DNA of 14,697 nucleotides, taken from the NCBI GenBank assembly GCA_029781465.1, contig JAKOWQ010000401.1, forward strand, positions 1 to 14,697, given 5' to 3'. The position numbers and the translations under genes are program-made. The notes below the pieces were generated by a model. It searched no databases. It saw nothing but the letters and a program-made list of their open reading frames with translations, and had not been told where the DNA came from. Positions 1 through 6,972 of this stretch are shown here, one piece after another. Each line of letters starts with the position of its first letter. The stretch's first letter is position 1. This DNA comes from Pseudomonadota bacterium. Its GTDB lineage: Bacteria; Pseudomonadota; Alphaproteobacteria; Sphingomonadales; Sphingomonadaceae.

Positions 1-227
1 GCGCCTATGCCGACGGTCTGCCGCTGACCGGGCGGCTGGGGATGATGAACCTGCCGCTGCTTGGCGATTGTCCGGAGATCGAAGTGGAATTCATCGACAG
101 CGATGCCGAGCCGTTCGATCCGGGCGAATTGGGCGTCGCGGCGAGCGTTCCGGCGATTGCCAATGCGCTGTTTTCGGCCGGGATGGGGCGCCTGCTCACC
201 CTGCCGCTGACGCTGGAGCAGGCGTGA
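1..227 (+). CDS. C-terminal end of a xanthine-dehydrogenase-family molybdopterin-binding subunit (partial)
   Basis: Only the last 74 codons are in the window; the gene enters from the left in the frame starting at base 3 and stops at 225-227. The tail reads EVEFIDSDAEPFDPGELG followed by a stretch resembling VPAIANALFSA, which matches the end of the large subunits of molybdenum hydroxylases of the isoquinoline 1-oxidoreductase/aldehyde oxidase type. In that family the Glu of the GE(P/L/I)G motif is the active-site base next to the Mo cofactor, and it is kept here. These enzymes hydroxylate aldehydes or N-heterocycles with water as oxygen source and normally work with a small [2Fe-2S] subunit, which should lie upstream. 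The substrate cannot be told from this fragment. The stop codon overlaps the hemH start, so the two are probably co-translated. Confidence 0.8.
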   Translation, partial: AYADGLPLTGRLGMMNLPLLGDCPEIEVEFIDSDAEPFDPGELGVAASVPAIANALFSAGMGRLLTLPLTLEQA

Positions 228-1237
228 TGCGGCCGTCCGATCATCCTGCCGTCGCCGCGCCGCGCGTCGGGGTGCTGCTGGTCAACCTCGGTCCTCCCGA
301 TGCGCCGACCCCGCAGGCGGTGCGGCGCTATCTCAAGCAGTTCCTGTCTGATCCGCGGGTGGTCGAAATCCCGCGGCTGGTGTGGTGGCCGATCCTCAAC
401 GGGATCATTCTCAACACCCGTCCGAAAAAGAGCGCGCATGCCTATGCCCAGGTCTGGACCGACCACGGCTCGCCGCTGGCCGCGATCACCCGCGAGCAGG
501 CGGAGCGATTGCAGGCGATGCTGGGCGATAGGGCGCTGGTGCGCTGGGCGATGCGCTACGGCAACCCGGCGCTTGGGCCCGAGCTTGCGGCGATGAAGGC
601 AGCCGGGTGCGAGCGGGTGCTCATTTGTCCGCTCTACCCGCAGTATTCGGGTGCGACCACGGCCAGCGCGATCGATGCGCTGGGGGCGCAGCTTGCAGCC
701 ATGCGCTGGCAGCCGGCGGTGCGCACCCTGCCGCCCTATTACGACGATCCGCTCCACATCACCGCGCTGCGCAGCGATCTCGCCCGGCAGCTCGATGCAC
801 TGCCGTTCCGCCCCGAGGTGCTGCTGCTCAGCTTCCACGGCATGCCCGAGCGCACCCTGCACCTGGGCGACCCTTACCATTGCCAGTGCCGCAAGACCGC
901 GCGGCTGCTGTCCGAGGTGCTGGCCCCGGGGTATCCGGGCCTCAGGATCGAGGTCAGCTTCCAGTCGCGCTTCGGCCGCGCCAAATGGCTCGAACCGGCG
1001 ACCGATGCGGTGCTTGAAACCGAGGCGAGGGCAGGCACCCGCCGCCTCGCCGTGGCCGCGCCGGGTTTTTCCGCCGATTGCCTCGAAACCCGCGAAGAGC
1101 TAGCGATCCGCGGGCGCGAACAGTTCCTCGCCGCGGGCGGGACAGACTATGCCGCGCTCGATTGCCTCAATGCCTCGGACGCGGGAATGGCGATGCTCGA
1201 AGCGCTGGTCCGCCGCGAGCTGGCGGGGTGGATCTAG
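227..1237 (+). CDS. hemH: Ferrochelatase (heme synthase, last step)
   Basis: Inserts Fe2+ into protoporphyrin IX to make protoheme. The protein has 336 residues, normal for bacterial HemH. Family marks seen in order: VGVLLVNLGPP near the N-terminus, PLYPQYSGATT, SFHGMPER with the metal-handling His204, GDPYHCQCRKTARL, SFQSRFGRAKWLEP, and PGFSADCLETREEL with the acidic Glu287. The frame stays open well upstream, but the ATG at 227 is chosen because homology begins shortly after it, a GGAG lies 8 bases before it (215-218), and it overlaps the upstream stop codon as TGATG. Cysteines occur at 134, 219, 221, 285 and 313 among others. Some bacterial ferrochelatases carry a [2Fe-2S] cluster, but whether this one does cannot be decided by eye. 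No regulatory site was recognised; expression probably depends on the upstream gene. Confidence 0.96.
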   Translation: MRPSDHPAVAAPRVGVLLVNLGPPDAPTPQAVRRYLKQFLSDPRVVEIPRLVWWPILNGIILNTRPKKSAHAYAQVWTDHGSPLAAITREQAERLQAMLGDRALVRWAMRYGNPALGPELAAMKAAGCERVLICPLYPQYSGATTASAIDALGAQLAAMRWQPAVRTLPPYYDDPLHITALRSDLARQLDALPFRPEVLLLSFHGMPERTLHLGDPYHCQCRKTARLLSEVLAPGYPGLRIEVSFQSRFGRAKWLEPATDAVLETEARAGTRRLAVAAPGFSADCLETREELAIRGREQFLAAGGTDYAALDCLNASDAGMAMLEALVRRELAGWI

Positions 1238-1251
1238 GGTCAGGACCTAGA
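1233..1251. terminator. Small inverted repeat spanning two convergent stop codons
   Basis: TCTAGG (1233-1238) and CCTAGA (1246-1251) form a perfect 6-bp stem around a 7-base loop. The left arm contains the hemH stop (TAG) and the right arm contains the stop of the minus-strand DUF1674 gene. It sits where a bidirectional terminator would be expected, but the stem is short and there is no run of U on either side, so the terminator role is weakly supported. Confidence 0.3.
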
Positions 1252-1414
1252 AATCGACCGCGATGCCCTTTTTCACCCAGTCGCCATAGCGGGTCGGGGA
1301 AAGGCCCTCGGGATCCTCTCCGGGCGCGGCTTCGGCGGGCTCGGGCGCGGGTTCGTTCGTCCAGTGCGCGGGCTTGGCGAAGGGCACGGGGCGTTTGGTG
1401 GCGCGCTTGGTCAT
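1247..1414 (-). CDS. DUF1674 / SDHAF4-like small protein (probable succinate dehydrogenase assembly factor)
   Basis: A 55-residue minus-strand gene, found by translating the gap between hemH and rsmB. It begins MTKRATKRPVPFAKPAHW, has a Pro/Glu/Ala-rich middle, and ends EGLSPTRYGDWVKKGIAVDF. The C-terminal pattern PTRYGDWxxKGxxxDF is the hallmark of the DUF1674 family, which includes eukaryotic SDHAF4. Those proteins bind the flavinylated SdhA subunit and help it join SdhB, limiting oxidant production. The length is typical for short alphaproteobacterial members. The ATG at 1414 is the only good start, as the frame above it offers no ATG. It converges on hemH with 9 bases between stop codons and is divergent from rsmB with 47 bases between starts. 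Family assignment is firm from the C-terminal motif; the SDH role is carried over from eukaryotic relatives. Confidence 0.85.
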   Translation of the reverse strand: MTKRATKRPVPFAKPAHWTNEPAPEPAEAAPGEDPEGLSPTRYGDWVKKGIAVDF

Positions 1415-1461
1415 GGTGGCTATCTGGCCCTTCGCGGCAATCGCGTCTAGGGGCCTGATGC

Positions 1462-2691
1462 ATGGACGTTCCCGGTTACCCTGCGCGCAAGGCGGCGCTG
1501 CGGCTGCTCGATGCGGTGCTGCGCCGGGGCGAGACGCTCGATGTGGCGGCGCACGGAGCCTTGCAGGGGATCAAGGGCGCGGCGGACAAGTCGCTGGCAC
1601 GCGCGCTGGCGGGCGAGGCGCTGCGCTGGCTGACCGATCTCGATGCCCTGATCGACAGCGCCACCCGCCAGCCCTTGCCCGAAGATGCCAAGCCGCGCGG
1701 GGTGGTGCGGTTGATGCTAGCGGGGTGGCTGCGGCTGGAAACCCCGCCCCACGCGGTGATCGCCACCGCGCTGCCGCTGCTCGGCGGCGGGCCGCGCCGG
1801 CTGGCCCACGGGGTCTTTTCAACGCTGGTCAAGCGCGGGGCGAGGCTTCCTGCCGCGCCAACGCTGCCGGGTGCGGTCGCCGCGCGCTGGGGCGAACGGT
1901 CCGCCGCGATCGCCCGGGGTCTGGCCGCACTGCCGCCGCTCGACCTGACGCTGCGCGATCCGGCGGAGACCGATTCCTGGGCCGAGCGGCTCGGTGGGGC
2001 TTCGCTGCTGACCGGCCATGTCCGGCTGCCGCGCGGCGCCGCGGTGGAAAGCCTCGAAGGCTATGGCGAGGGTGCCTGGTGGGTGCAGGATCTCGCCGCC
2101 AGCCTGCCCGCGCGGCTGCTGGGCAAGGGTGCCGGGCGGCGCGTGCTCGATCTGTGCGCCGCGCCGGGGGGCAAGACGCTCCAGCTCGCCGCCGCCGGAT
2201 GGCGGGTGACCGCGCTCGATCTCAGCGCGCGGCGGCTTCAGCGGCTCAAGGAAAACCTCGCGCGCACGGACCTGACCGCCGAAGTGGTGGTGGCCGATGC
2301 GCTGGCGTGGGAGGCGAGCGAACCCTTCGATGCGGTGCTGCTCGATGCCCCGTGCACCGCCACCGGCACCTGCCGCCGCCATCCCGACGTGATCCACCGC
2401 ATTGGCCCGCGCCAGATCGCCGAAATGGCCGACCTGCAAGGCGCATTGCTCGCCCGCGCTGCTGGGATGGCCAAGCCCGGCGGAAGGCTGGTTTACGCCA
2501 CCTGCTCGATCGAACCGGAGGAGGGCGAGGAACAGGCCGCATGCGTGGCGCTTGCCCCCGATCCGATCTGTGCCGAAGAACTCCCCGCCGGTCTCGCCCC
2601 TGGCCCCCAGGGCTGGCTGCGGACCGATCCGGGGATGCTGGCCGAAGCGGGTGGGCTCGACGGGTTCTTTGTCGCCCGGTTTCACGCCTGA
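1462..2691 (+). CDS. rsmB: RsmB/NOP-family 16S rRNA (cytosine-5) methyltransferase
   Basis: A SAM-dependent RNA m5C methyltransferase; the E. coli relative modifies C967 of 16S rRNA. It has 409 residues. The N-terminal part (about 1-130) looks like the NusB-type RNA-binding domain found in RsmB. The catalytic domain has the SAM-binding motif LDLCAAPGGKT (229-239), then DAPCTATGTCRRHPD with Cys298, which in this family helps release product, and VYATCS with the nucleophile Cys348. It ends with the DGFFVARF strand usual for this fold. The start ATG at 1462 gives the normal N-terminus; an ATG four bases earlier is in another frame. The leader is only 47 bases and lies back to back with the DUF1674 gene, so the promoters of the two must be close together. 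RsmF or another family member is possible, but the NusB-like domain favours RsmB. Confidence 0.92.
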   Translation: MDVPGYPARKAALRLLDAVLRRGETLDVAAHGALQGIKGAADKSLARALAGEALRWLTDLDALIDSATRQPLPEDAKPRGVVRLMLAGWLRLETPPHAVIATALPLLGGGPRRLAHGVFSTLVKRGARLPAAPTLPGAVAARWGERSAAIARGLAALPPLDLTLRDPAETDSWAERLGGASLLTGHVRLPRGAAVESLEGYGEGAWWVQDLAASLPARLLGKGAGRRVLDLCAAPGGKTLQLAAAGWRVTALDLSARRLQRLKENLARTDLTAEVVVADALAWEASEPFDAVLLDAPCTATGTCRRHPDVIHRIGPRQIAEMADLQGALLARAAGMAKPGGRLVYATCSIEPEEGEEQAACVALAPDPICAEELPAGLAPGPQGWLRTDPGMLAEAGGLDGFFVARFHA

Positions 2692-2743
2692 GGCCCTTGC
2701 CCCGCACCGGGTGCTGGGCCACACCTTCGCAGGAAGACAATCC

Positions 2744-2749
2744 GGGAGG
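2744..2749 (+). promoter_or_regulatory. Ribosome binding site of the acylase gene
   Basis: GGGAGG lies 4 bases before the ATG at 2754. It fixes the start, because the same reading frame is open for more than 1.3 kb upstream across rsmB and does not show coding there. Confidence 0.7.
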
Positions 2750-2753
2750 TTTC

Positions 2754-4889
2754 ATGCGCGCTTTCACGCCGCTTGCCGTCATCGCTCTGGCACTCGCCAC
2801 GCCGGCCCTGGCCGCGCCCTACAGCGCCAGGATCGTGCGCGACGATTGGGGCATCGCCCACGTTTCGGGCAAGACCGATGCCGATGCGGTGTTCGGGATG
2901 ATCTATGCCCAGGCCGAGGATGACTTCAACCGGATCGAGACCAACTATCTCACCGCGCTGGGCCGCCGCGCCGAGGCAGAGGGAGAGGCGCTGATCTGGC
3001 AGGACCTGCGCCAGCGGCTGTGGATCGATCCCGCCGAGCTTCAGGCGCAATATGCCAAAAGCCCCGCCTGGCTCAAAAAGCTGATGCAGGCCTGGGCGGC
3101 GGGGCTCAACCAGTATCTGGCCGATCATCCCGAGGTCCACCCCAGGGTGCTGACGCATTTCGAGCCGTGGATGGCGCTGTCCTTTTCGGAAGGCTCGATC
3201 GGGGGCGATATCGAAAGCGTCAAGCTCAGCCAGCTCGAGGCCTTCTATACCCAGCGCCGGATCGCGATGAGCGCCGACGAACGCGGGCTGGTCCCGCGCG
3301 AACCGCTGGGCTCCAACGGCTTTGCCATTGCCCCTTCGCACAGCAAGGACGGCCATGCGCTGCTGCTGATCAACCCGCACACCAGCTTCTTCTTTCGCTC
3401 CGAATTGCAGATGACCAGCGACGAGGGGCTCAACGCCTATGGCGCGGTCACCTGGGGGCAGTTCTTCGTCTATCAGGGCTTCAACAGCCACGCCGGGTGG
3501 ATGCACACCTCGGGCAGCAACGACAATATCGACGAATTCGCCGAGACGGTCAGCCCGGACGGCAAGGGCGGTTTCACCTACCGATATGGCAAGCAGCAGC
3601 GCGCGGTTGCGGTGAAGCCGATCACGCTGGCCTATCGCCAGGCGGACGGCACGATGGGCAGCCGCACCTTCACCACCTTTGCCACCCATCACGGCCCGGT
3701 GGTGCGCGAGGAAGGCGGCAAGTGGATTGCTACTGCGCTGATGAACCGCCCGCTTGCCGCGCTCCAGCAAAGCTTCCTGCGCACCAAGGTCAGGGACGTG
3801 GCCGGTCTGATGAAGGTCGGCGCGCTCAAGGCCAACAGTTCGAACAACACGATTTTCGCGGATTCGAAGGGTGAGGTCGGGCTGTTCTTTCCCCAGTTCA
3901 TGCCCCGGCGCGACAACCGGTTCGACTTTACCAGGCCGGTCGACGGCTCCGATCCGGCGACCGACTGGAAAGGGCTCCATGCCCTGTCCGAGCTGCCCCA
4001 GGTGGTCAGCCCGAAAAACGGCTGGGTGATGAACGTGAATGACGGCCCGTGGTGGGCGGCAGGGGCGGACAGCCCGGTTCAGGCCCGCTTTGCGCGCTAT
4101 TTCGATAGTGAGGGCGATGATGCCCGCACGCCCCATGCCGTGAAGGTGCTGGGGGCCAACCCGGCCTTCGATCTCGATGGGCTGATCGCGGCGGCTTATG
4201 ATCCGTGGCTGCCCGAATTCGCCTTCCTGGTGCCCGGCCTTGTCGCCGCGCATGATCGCGCGCCCGATCCGGCCCGCGCCGCGGCGGTAGAGCTGCTGCG
4301 CAAGTGGGATTGCCGCTGGAGCCTGGAATCGCGCGAGACCAGCCTGGCGGTGTTCTGGGCGGAGGCCTTGCGCGCGCGCGGCGCCGAGGCCGCCGCTGCC
4401 CAGGGCGTGTCCGTGCGGCAATGGATGCGCGAAAAGGCCGGCGATGCCGATCGCCTCGCCGCGCTCGATGCGGCCATGGCGCGGCTCACCGCCGATTTCG
4501 GATCGTGGCAAGTGCCCTGGGGCGAGATCAACCGCTTCCAGCGCAACGATGGGGCGATCGTGCAGACCTTCGACGATGCCAGGCCCTCGCTCCCGGTTGC
4601 CTTCACTTCGGCCGACTGGGGCTCGCTCGCCAGCTTCGGGGCCAGGCGTTATCCCGGAACCAAGCGTTATTACGGCACCTACGGCAACAGCTTCGTCGCC
4701 GCGGTGGAGTTCGGCCCCCGGGTGAAAGCGCGCGCGGTGAGCGCCGGAGGCGAAAGCGGCAACCCCGCCTCACCCCACTTCGCCGATCAGGCCCAGCGCT
4801 ACACCGAAGGCGCCCTGCGCCCGGTCTATTTCTGGCCCGAGGATCTGACCGGGCATGTGGAGAAAAGCGAGGAGGTGAGGGGGGAGTAA
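2754..4889 (+). CDS. Exported penicillin-acylase-family (S45) Ntn-hydrolase
   Basis: A 711-residue amidohydrolase precursor. A signal peptide is visible (MRAFTPL, then a hydrophobic stretch ending near ALAA, residues 1-21), so it should be periplasmic. The alpha region carries the usual RDDWGIAHVSGKTDADAVFG opening. The autoprocessing site is Gly186-Ser187 in PLGSNGFAI, making Ser187 the beta-chain nucleophile. Counting from Ser187, His209 is beta-23, the position occupied by His in AHL and cephalosporin acylases and by Gln in penicillin G acylase. The NNTIFADSKGEVG motif and GWVMNVNDGP follow; Asn429 aligns with the oxyanion-hole Asn241 of penicillin G acylase. The catalytic set is therefore complete. 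The spacer peptide looks very short. The substrate is unknown; acyl-homoserine lactones, N-acyl amino acids or other amides are possible. It follows rsmB by 62 bases and converges on msrA with 3 bases between stops. Confidence 0.88.
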   Translation: MRAFTPLAVIALALATPALAAPYSARIVRDDWGIAHVSGKTDADAVFGMIYAQAEDDFNRIETNYLTALGRRAEAEGEALIWQDLRQRLWIDPAELQAQYAKSPAWLKKLMQAWAAGLNQYLADHPEVHPRVLTHFEPWMALSFSEGSIGGDIESVKLSQLEAFYTQRRIAMSADERGLVPREPLGSNGFAIAPSHSKDGHALLLINPHTSFFFRSELQMTSDEGLNAYGAVTWGQFFVYQGFNSHAGWMHTSGSNDNIDEFAETVSPDGKGGFTYRYGKQQRAVAVKPITLAYRQADGTMGSRTFTTFATHHGPVVREEGGKWIATALMNRPLAALQQSFLRTKVRDVAGLMKVGALKANSSNNTIFADSKGEVGLFFPQFMPRRDNRFDFTRPVDGSDPATDWKGLHALSELPQVVSPKNGWVMNVNDGPWWAAGADSPVQARFARYFDSEGDDARTPHAVKVLGANPAFDLDGLIAAAYDPWLPEFAFLVPGLVAAHDRAPDPARAAAVELLRKWDCRWSLESRETSLAVFWAEALRARGAEAAAAQGVSVRQWMREKAGDADRLAALDAAMARLTADFGSWQVPWGEINRFQRNDGAIVQTFDDARPSLPVAFTSADWGSLASFGARRYPGTKRYYGTYGNSFVAAVEFGPRVKARAVSAGGESGNPASPHFADQAQRYTEGALRPVYFWPEDLTGHVEKSEEVRGE

Positions 4890-4892
4890 CGC

Positions 4893-5420
4893 CTACCCCT
4901 TCAGCTTCCCGGCAAATCCCTTTCTCAGCTTGGCCAGCTTGGGCGGGATCACCGCCATGCAGTAGGGGTTACGCTGGCCTTCGCCTTCCCAGTATTCCTG
5001 GTGGTAATCCTCGGCCGGCCACCACACGGCGGGGCCTTCGATGGTGGTGACCACCGGTTCGGCGCGTTCGGCCTGGGCGCGGGCGATCCCGGCCTCGGCC
5101 TCGGCGCGCTGGCCTTCGTCGATCAGGAAGATGGCCGAGCGGTATTGGGTGCCGATATCGTTGCCCTGGCGGTTCAATTGCGTGGGATCGTGGGTGGCGA
5201 AGAACACGTCGAGCAGGTCGGCATAGGAAATCGTCGCCGGATCGTATGCGATCCGGATCGCCTCGGCATGGTTGGTGGTGCCGGAACAGACCTGCTTGTA
5301 GGTGGGGTTGTCGCCCTGGCCGCCGATATAGCCGCTGCTCACCGCGCTGACCCCGGCCAGCTGGGCGAACACCGCCTCGGTGCACCAGAAACATCCGCCC
5401 GCGAAAATGGCCTCGGCCAT
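4893..5420 (-). CDS. msrA: Peptide methionine-S-sulfoxide reductase MsrA
   Basis: Reduces the S epimer of methionine sulfoxide in free or protein form, repairing oxidative damage in the cytosol. The 175 residues include the catalytic motif GCFWCTE (Cys10 nucleophile), the conserved SGYIGG, the YDPATISYADLLDVFFATHDPTQ-type block, NDIGTQYRS, and the C-terminal YHQEYW. Only one C-terminal cysteine, Cys154, is visible, which is the likely recycling cysteine for thioredoxin. A GAGGAG sits about 7 bases before the ATG on this strand. The gene is divergent from aguB across 98 bases and convergent with the acylase gene. No MsrB lies next to it, and no fusion is seen. Confidence 0.96.
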   Translation of the reverse strand: MAEAIFAGGCFWCTEAVFAQLAGVSAVSSGYIGGQGDNPTYKQVCSGTTNHAEAIRIAYDPATISYADLLDVFFATHDPTQLNRQGNDIGTQYRSAIFLIDEGQRAEAEAGIARAQAERAEPVVTTIEGPAVWWPAEDYHQEYWEGEGQRNPYCMAVIPPKLAKLRKGFAGKLKG

Positions 5421-5518
5421 GACAGCTCTCCTCGATCCAGTCGCGGCCCAAGATGGTCCGCCCGGGCGAGTTCGGCAATGGTGGACTTGGGGTTACAAGC
5501 GAAATATGCCCTGGCCCC
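5421..5518. promoter_or_regulatory. Short divergent spacer between msrA and aguB
   Basis: These 98 bases must hold the start signals for both genes. On the minus strand a clear GAGGAG precedes msrA. The only AT-rich stretch is around 5493-5508 (TTACAAGCGAAATATG), close to aguB and a plausible place for -10 elements, but I could not pair it with a good -35 box on either strand. Confidence 0.3.
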
Positions 5519-6370
5519 ATGACCACGCTGACCATCGCCGCCCTGCAACTGCCGCTCGGCTCGTCCGACGAGGCCGAAAACATCGCCGCCGTTGCCGCGC
5601 TGGTCGAGCAGGCCGCCTCGGCGGGCGCGCAGGTGATCCTCCCGCCCGAGCTCTTTTCCGGCCCCTACTTCTGCAAGGTGGAGGACGAGGCGCTGTTCGC
5701 GCTGGCGCGGCCGACGGCGCAGCACCCCTCGGTGCTGGCGATGCAGAAGCTGGCCGCCGCGCTGAAGGTGGCGATCCCGACCAGCTTTTTCGAACGCGAC
5801 GGGCAGCACTACTACAACACGCTGGCCTGGATCGATCCCGATGGCGGCATTCAGGGAACCTACCGCAAGAGCCATATCCCCGACGGGCCGGGCTATGAGG
5901 AAAAGTACTATTTCCGCCCCGGCAACGACGGGTTCAAGGTGTGGAGCGCCTTTGGCGCCAGGCTGGGCGTGGGGATCTGTTGGGACCAGTGGTACCCCGA
6001 ATGCGCGCGGGTAATGGCGCTGCTGGGGGCCGATGCGCTGCTCTATCCCACCGCGATCGGGTCCGAACCCTATGACCAAGCGCTCGACACCAGCCGGATG
6101 TGGCGCCGCGCGATGCAGGGCCACGCGGTGTCCAACTGCATGCCGGTGATCGCCGCCAACCGCATCGGCAACGAGGACGGCCAGCGCTTTTACGGCCACT
6201 CCTTCATTGCCGACGAGTGGGGCGATCTGGTCGAGGCCTTCGGCGCGGAGGAAAGCGGGGTGCTGGTCCACCGGCTCGATCTGGCGCGCGCGGCACGGCA
6301 CCGCGCCGGGATGGGCTTTTTCCGCGATCGCCGCCCGCAGCTCTACACCCGCATCTGCCAGGATATCTGA
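5519..6370 (+). CDS. aguB: N-carbamoylputrescine amidase
   Basis: Hydrolyses N-carbamoylputrescine to putrescine, CO2 and ammonia, the last step of the agmatine route to polyamines. The 283-residue protein is a nitrilase-superfamily enzyme with the complete catalytic triad: Glu44 in LPPELF, Lys117 in YRKSHIP and Cys154 in GICWDQWYPE. The segments YEEKYYFRPG, YPTAIGSEP, and the end GFFRDRRPQLY are characteristic of AguB rather than of other carbon-nitrogen hydrolases. The ATG at 5519 is preferred over the upstream open frame because homology starts at TLTIAALQLP. The partner agmatine deiminase gene (aguA) is not in this window. folK follows after 9 bases, so the two probably share a transcript. 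Confidence 0.94.
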   Translation: MTTLTIAALQLPLGSSDEAENIAAVAALVEQAASAGAQVILPPELFSGPYFCKVEDEALFALARPTAQHPSVLAMQKLAAALKVAIPTSFFERDGQHYYNTLAWIDPDGGIQGTYRKSHIPDGPGYEEKYYFRPGNDGFKVWSAFGARLGVGICWDQWYPECARVMALLGADALLYPTAIGSEPYDQALDTSRMWRRAMQGHAVSNCMPVIAANRIGNEDGQRFYGHSFIADEWGDLVEAFGAEESGVLVHRLDLARAARHRAGMGFFRDRRPQLYTRICQDI

Positions 6371-6379
6371 GGCGCGCGG

Positions 6380-6868
6380 GTGCGCTATGTGATCGCCCTC
6401 GGCTCGAACCGCCGCCACCGCCGCCACGGCGATCCGCGCGGGGTGTTGAAGGCCGCTCTGGCCGCGCTGGACAAGGCCGGGGTCAAGGTTCTCGCGGCCT
6501 CTCCGATCGTCGCCAGCGCGCCGTTGGGGCCATCGCTGCGGCGCTATGCCAACGGCGCGGCGCTGGTGAAATCGAAGCTCGAACCAGACCGGCTGCTCGC
6601 CGTGCTCAAGTCTGTCGAGCGCAAATTCGGTCGCCGCCACGGCGGGCAGCGCTGGGGCGCGCGGGTGCTCGATCTCGATCTGGTGTTGTGGAGCGGCGGG
6701 GCCTGGTCCTCGCCGGGGCTGACCGTGCCGCATCCTGCCTACCGCGAGCGGGCCTTCGTGCTCGGCCCGATGCTGGCCGTGGCGCCCGACTGGCGCGATC
6801 CGCTGAGCGGTCTCTCCACCCGCCAGCTCCACGCCCGCTTGACCCGCCCGCGCCCGGCCCCTAGGTGA
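6380..6868 (+). CDS. folK: 2-amino-4-hydroxy-6-hydroxymethyldihydropteridine diphosphokinase (HPPK)
   Basis: Transfers pyrophosphate from ATP to 6-hydroxymethyl-7,8-dihydropterin in folate synthesis. It has 162 residues, the usual size. The start is GTG at 6380, supported by GAGG at 6369-6372 (overlapping the aguB stop) 7 bases upstream and by the N-terminal strand MRYVIALGSN. Later motifs are RWGARVLDLDLVLW, with the two Mg-binding aspartates Asp98 and Asp100, and VPHPAYRERAFVLGPMLAVAPDW. The loop after LGSN is unusual: it reads RRHRRHGDPR instead of the common LGD-type sequence, making it strongly basic. Folate genes folB and folP are not nearby, so folK appears to be separated from the rest of the pathway here. 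Confidence 0.93.
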   Translation: MRYVIALGSNRRHRRHGDPRGVLKAALAALDKAGVKVLAASPIVASAPLGPSLRRYANGAALVKSKLEPDRLLAVLKSVERKFGRRHGGQRWGARVLDLDLVLWSGGAWSSPGLTVPHPAYRERAFVLGPMLAVAPDWRDPLSGLSTRQLHARLTRPRPAPR

Positions 6869-6882
6869 GCGCGACCTGGTCA

Positions 6883-6958
6883 GGGCCCTTAGCTCAGTCG
6901 GTAGAGCAACTGACTTTTAATCAGTAGGTCGCTGGTTCGAATCCAGCAGGGCTCACCA
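6883..6958 (+). tRNA. tRNA-Lys (anticodon TTT)
   Basis: A full 76-base cloverleaf with encoded CCA. The acceptor stem is GGGCCCT (6883-6889) with AGGGCTC (6948-6954), containing one G-U pair. The D arm is GCTC-AGTCGGTA-GAGC. The anticodon arm is ACTGA-CTTTTAA-TCAGT with anticodon TTT at 6916-6918. The T arm is GCTGG-TTCGAAT-CCAGC, and the discriminator is A6955. It lies 14 bases after folK and 14 bases before the end of the minus-strand tolC-like gene. A TTTT follows shortly after CCA, but no hairpin terminator is seen there. Confidence 0.98.
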
Positions 6959-6972
6959 GGTTTTCCGGCACA

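Noticed and set aside
1374..2753. An N-terminal extension of the acylase frame across rsmB
   Set aside because: The extension is Arg/Gly/Ala-rich shadow of rsmB; a signal peptide and a ribosome binding site mark the true start at 2754.
2682..4511. A 609-codon minus-strand frame opposite the acylase gene
   Set aside because: No recognisable domain and a biased composition; the sense frame has the full acylase motif set.
5339..6832. A 497-codon minus-strand frame opposite aguB and folK
   Set aside because: It crosses two clear genes and the msrA start region and shows no conserved protein signature.
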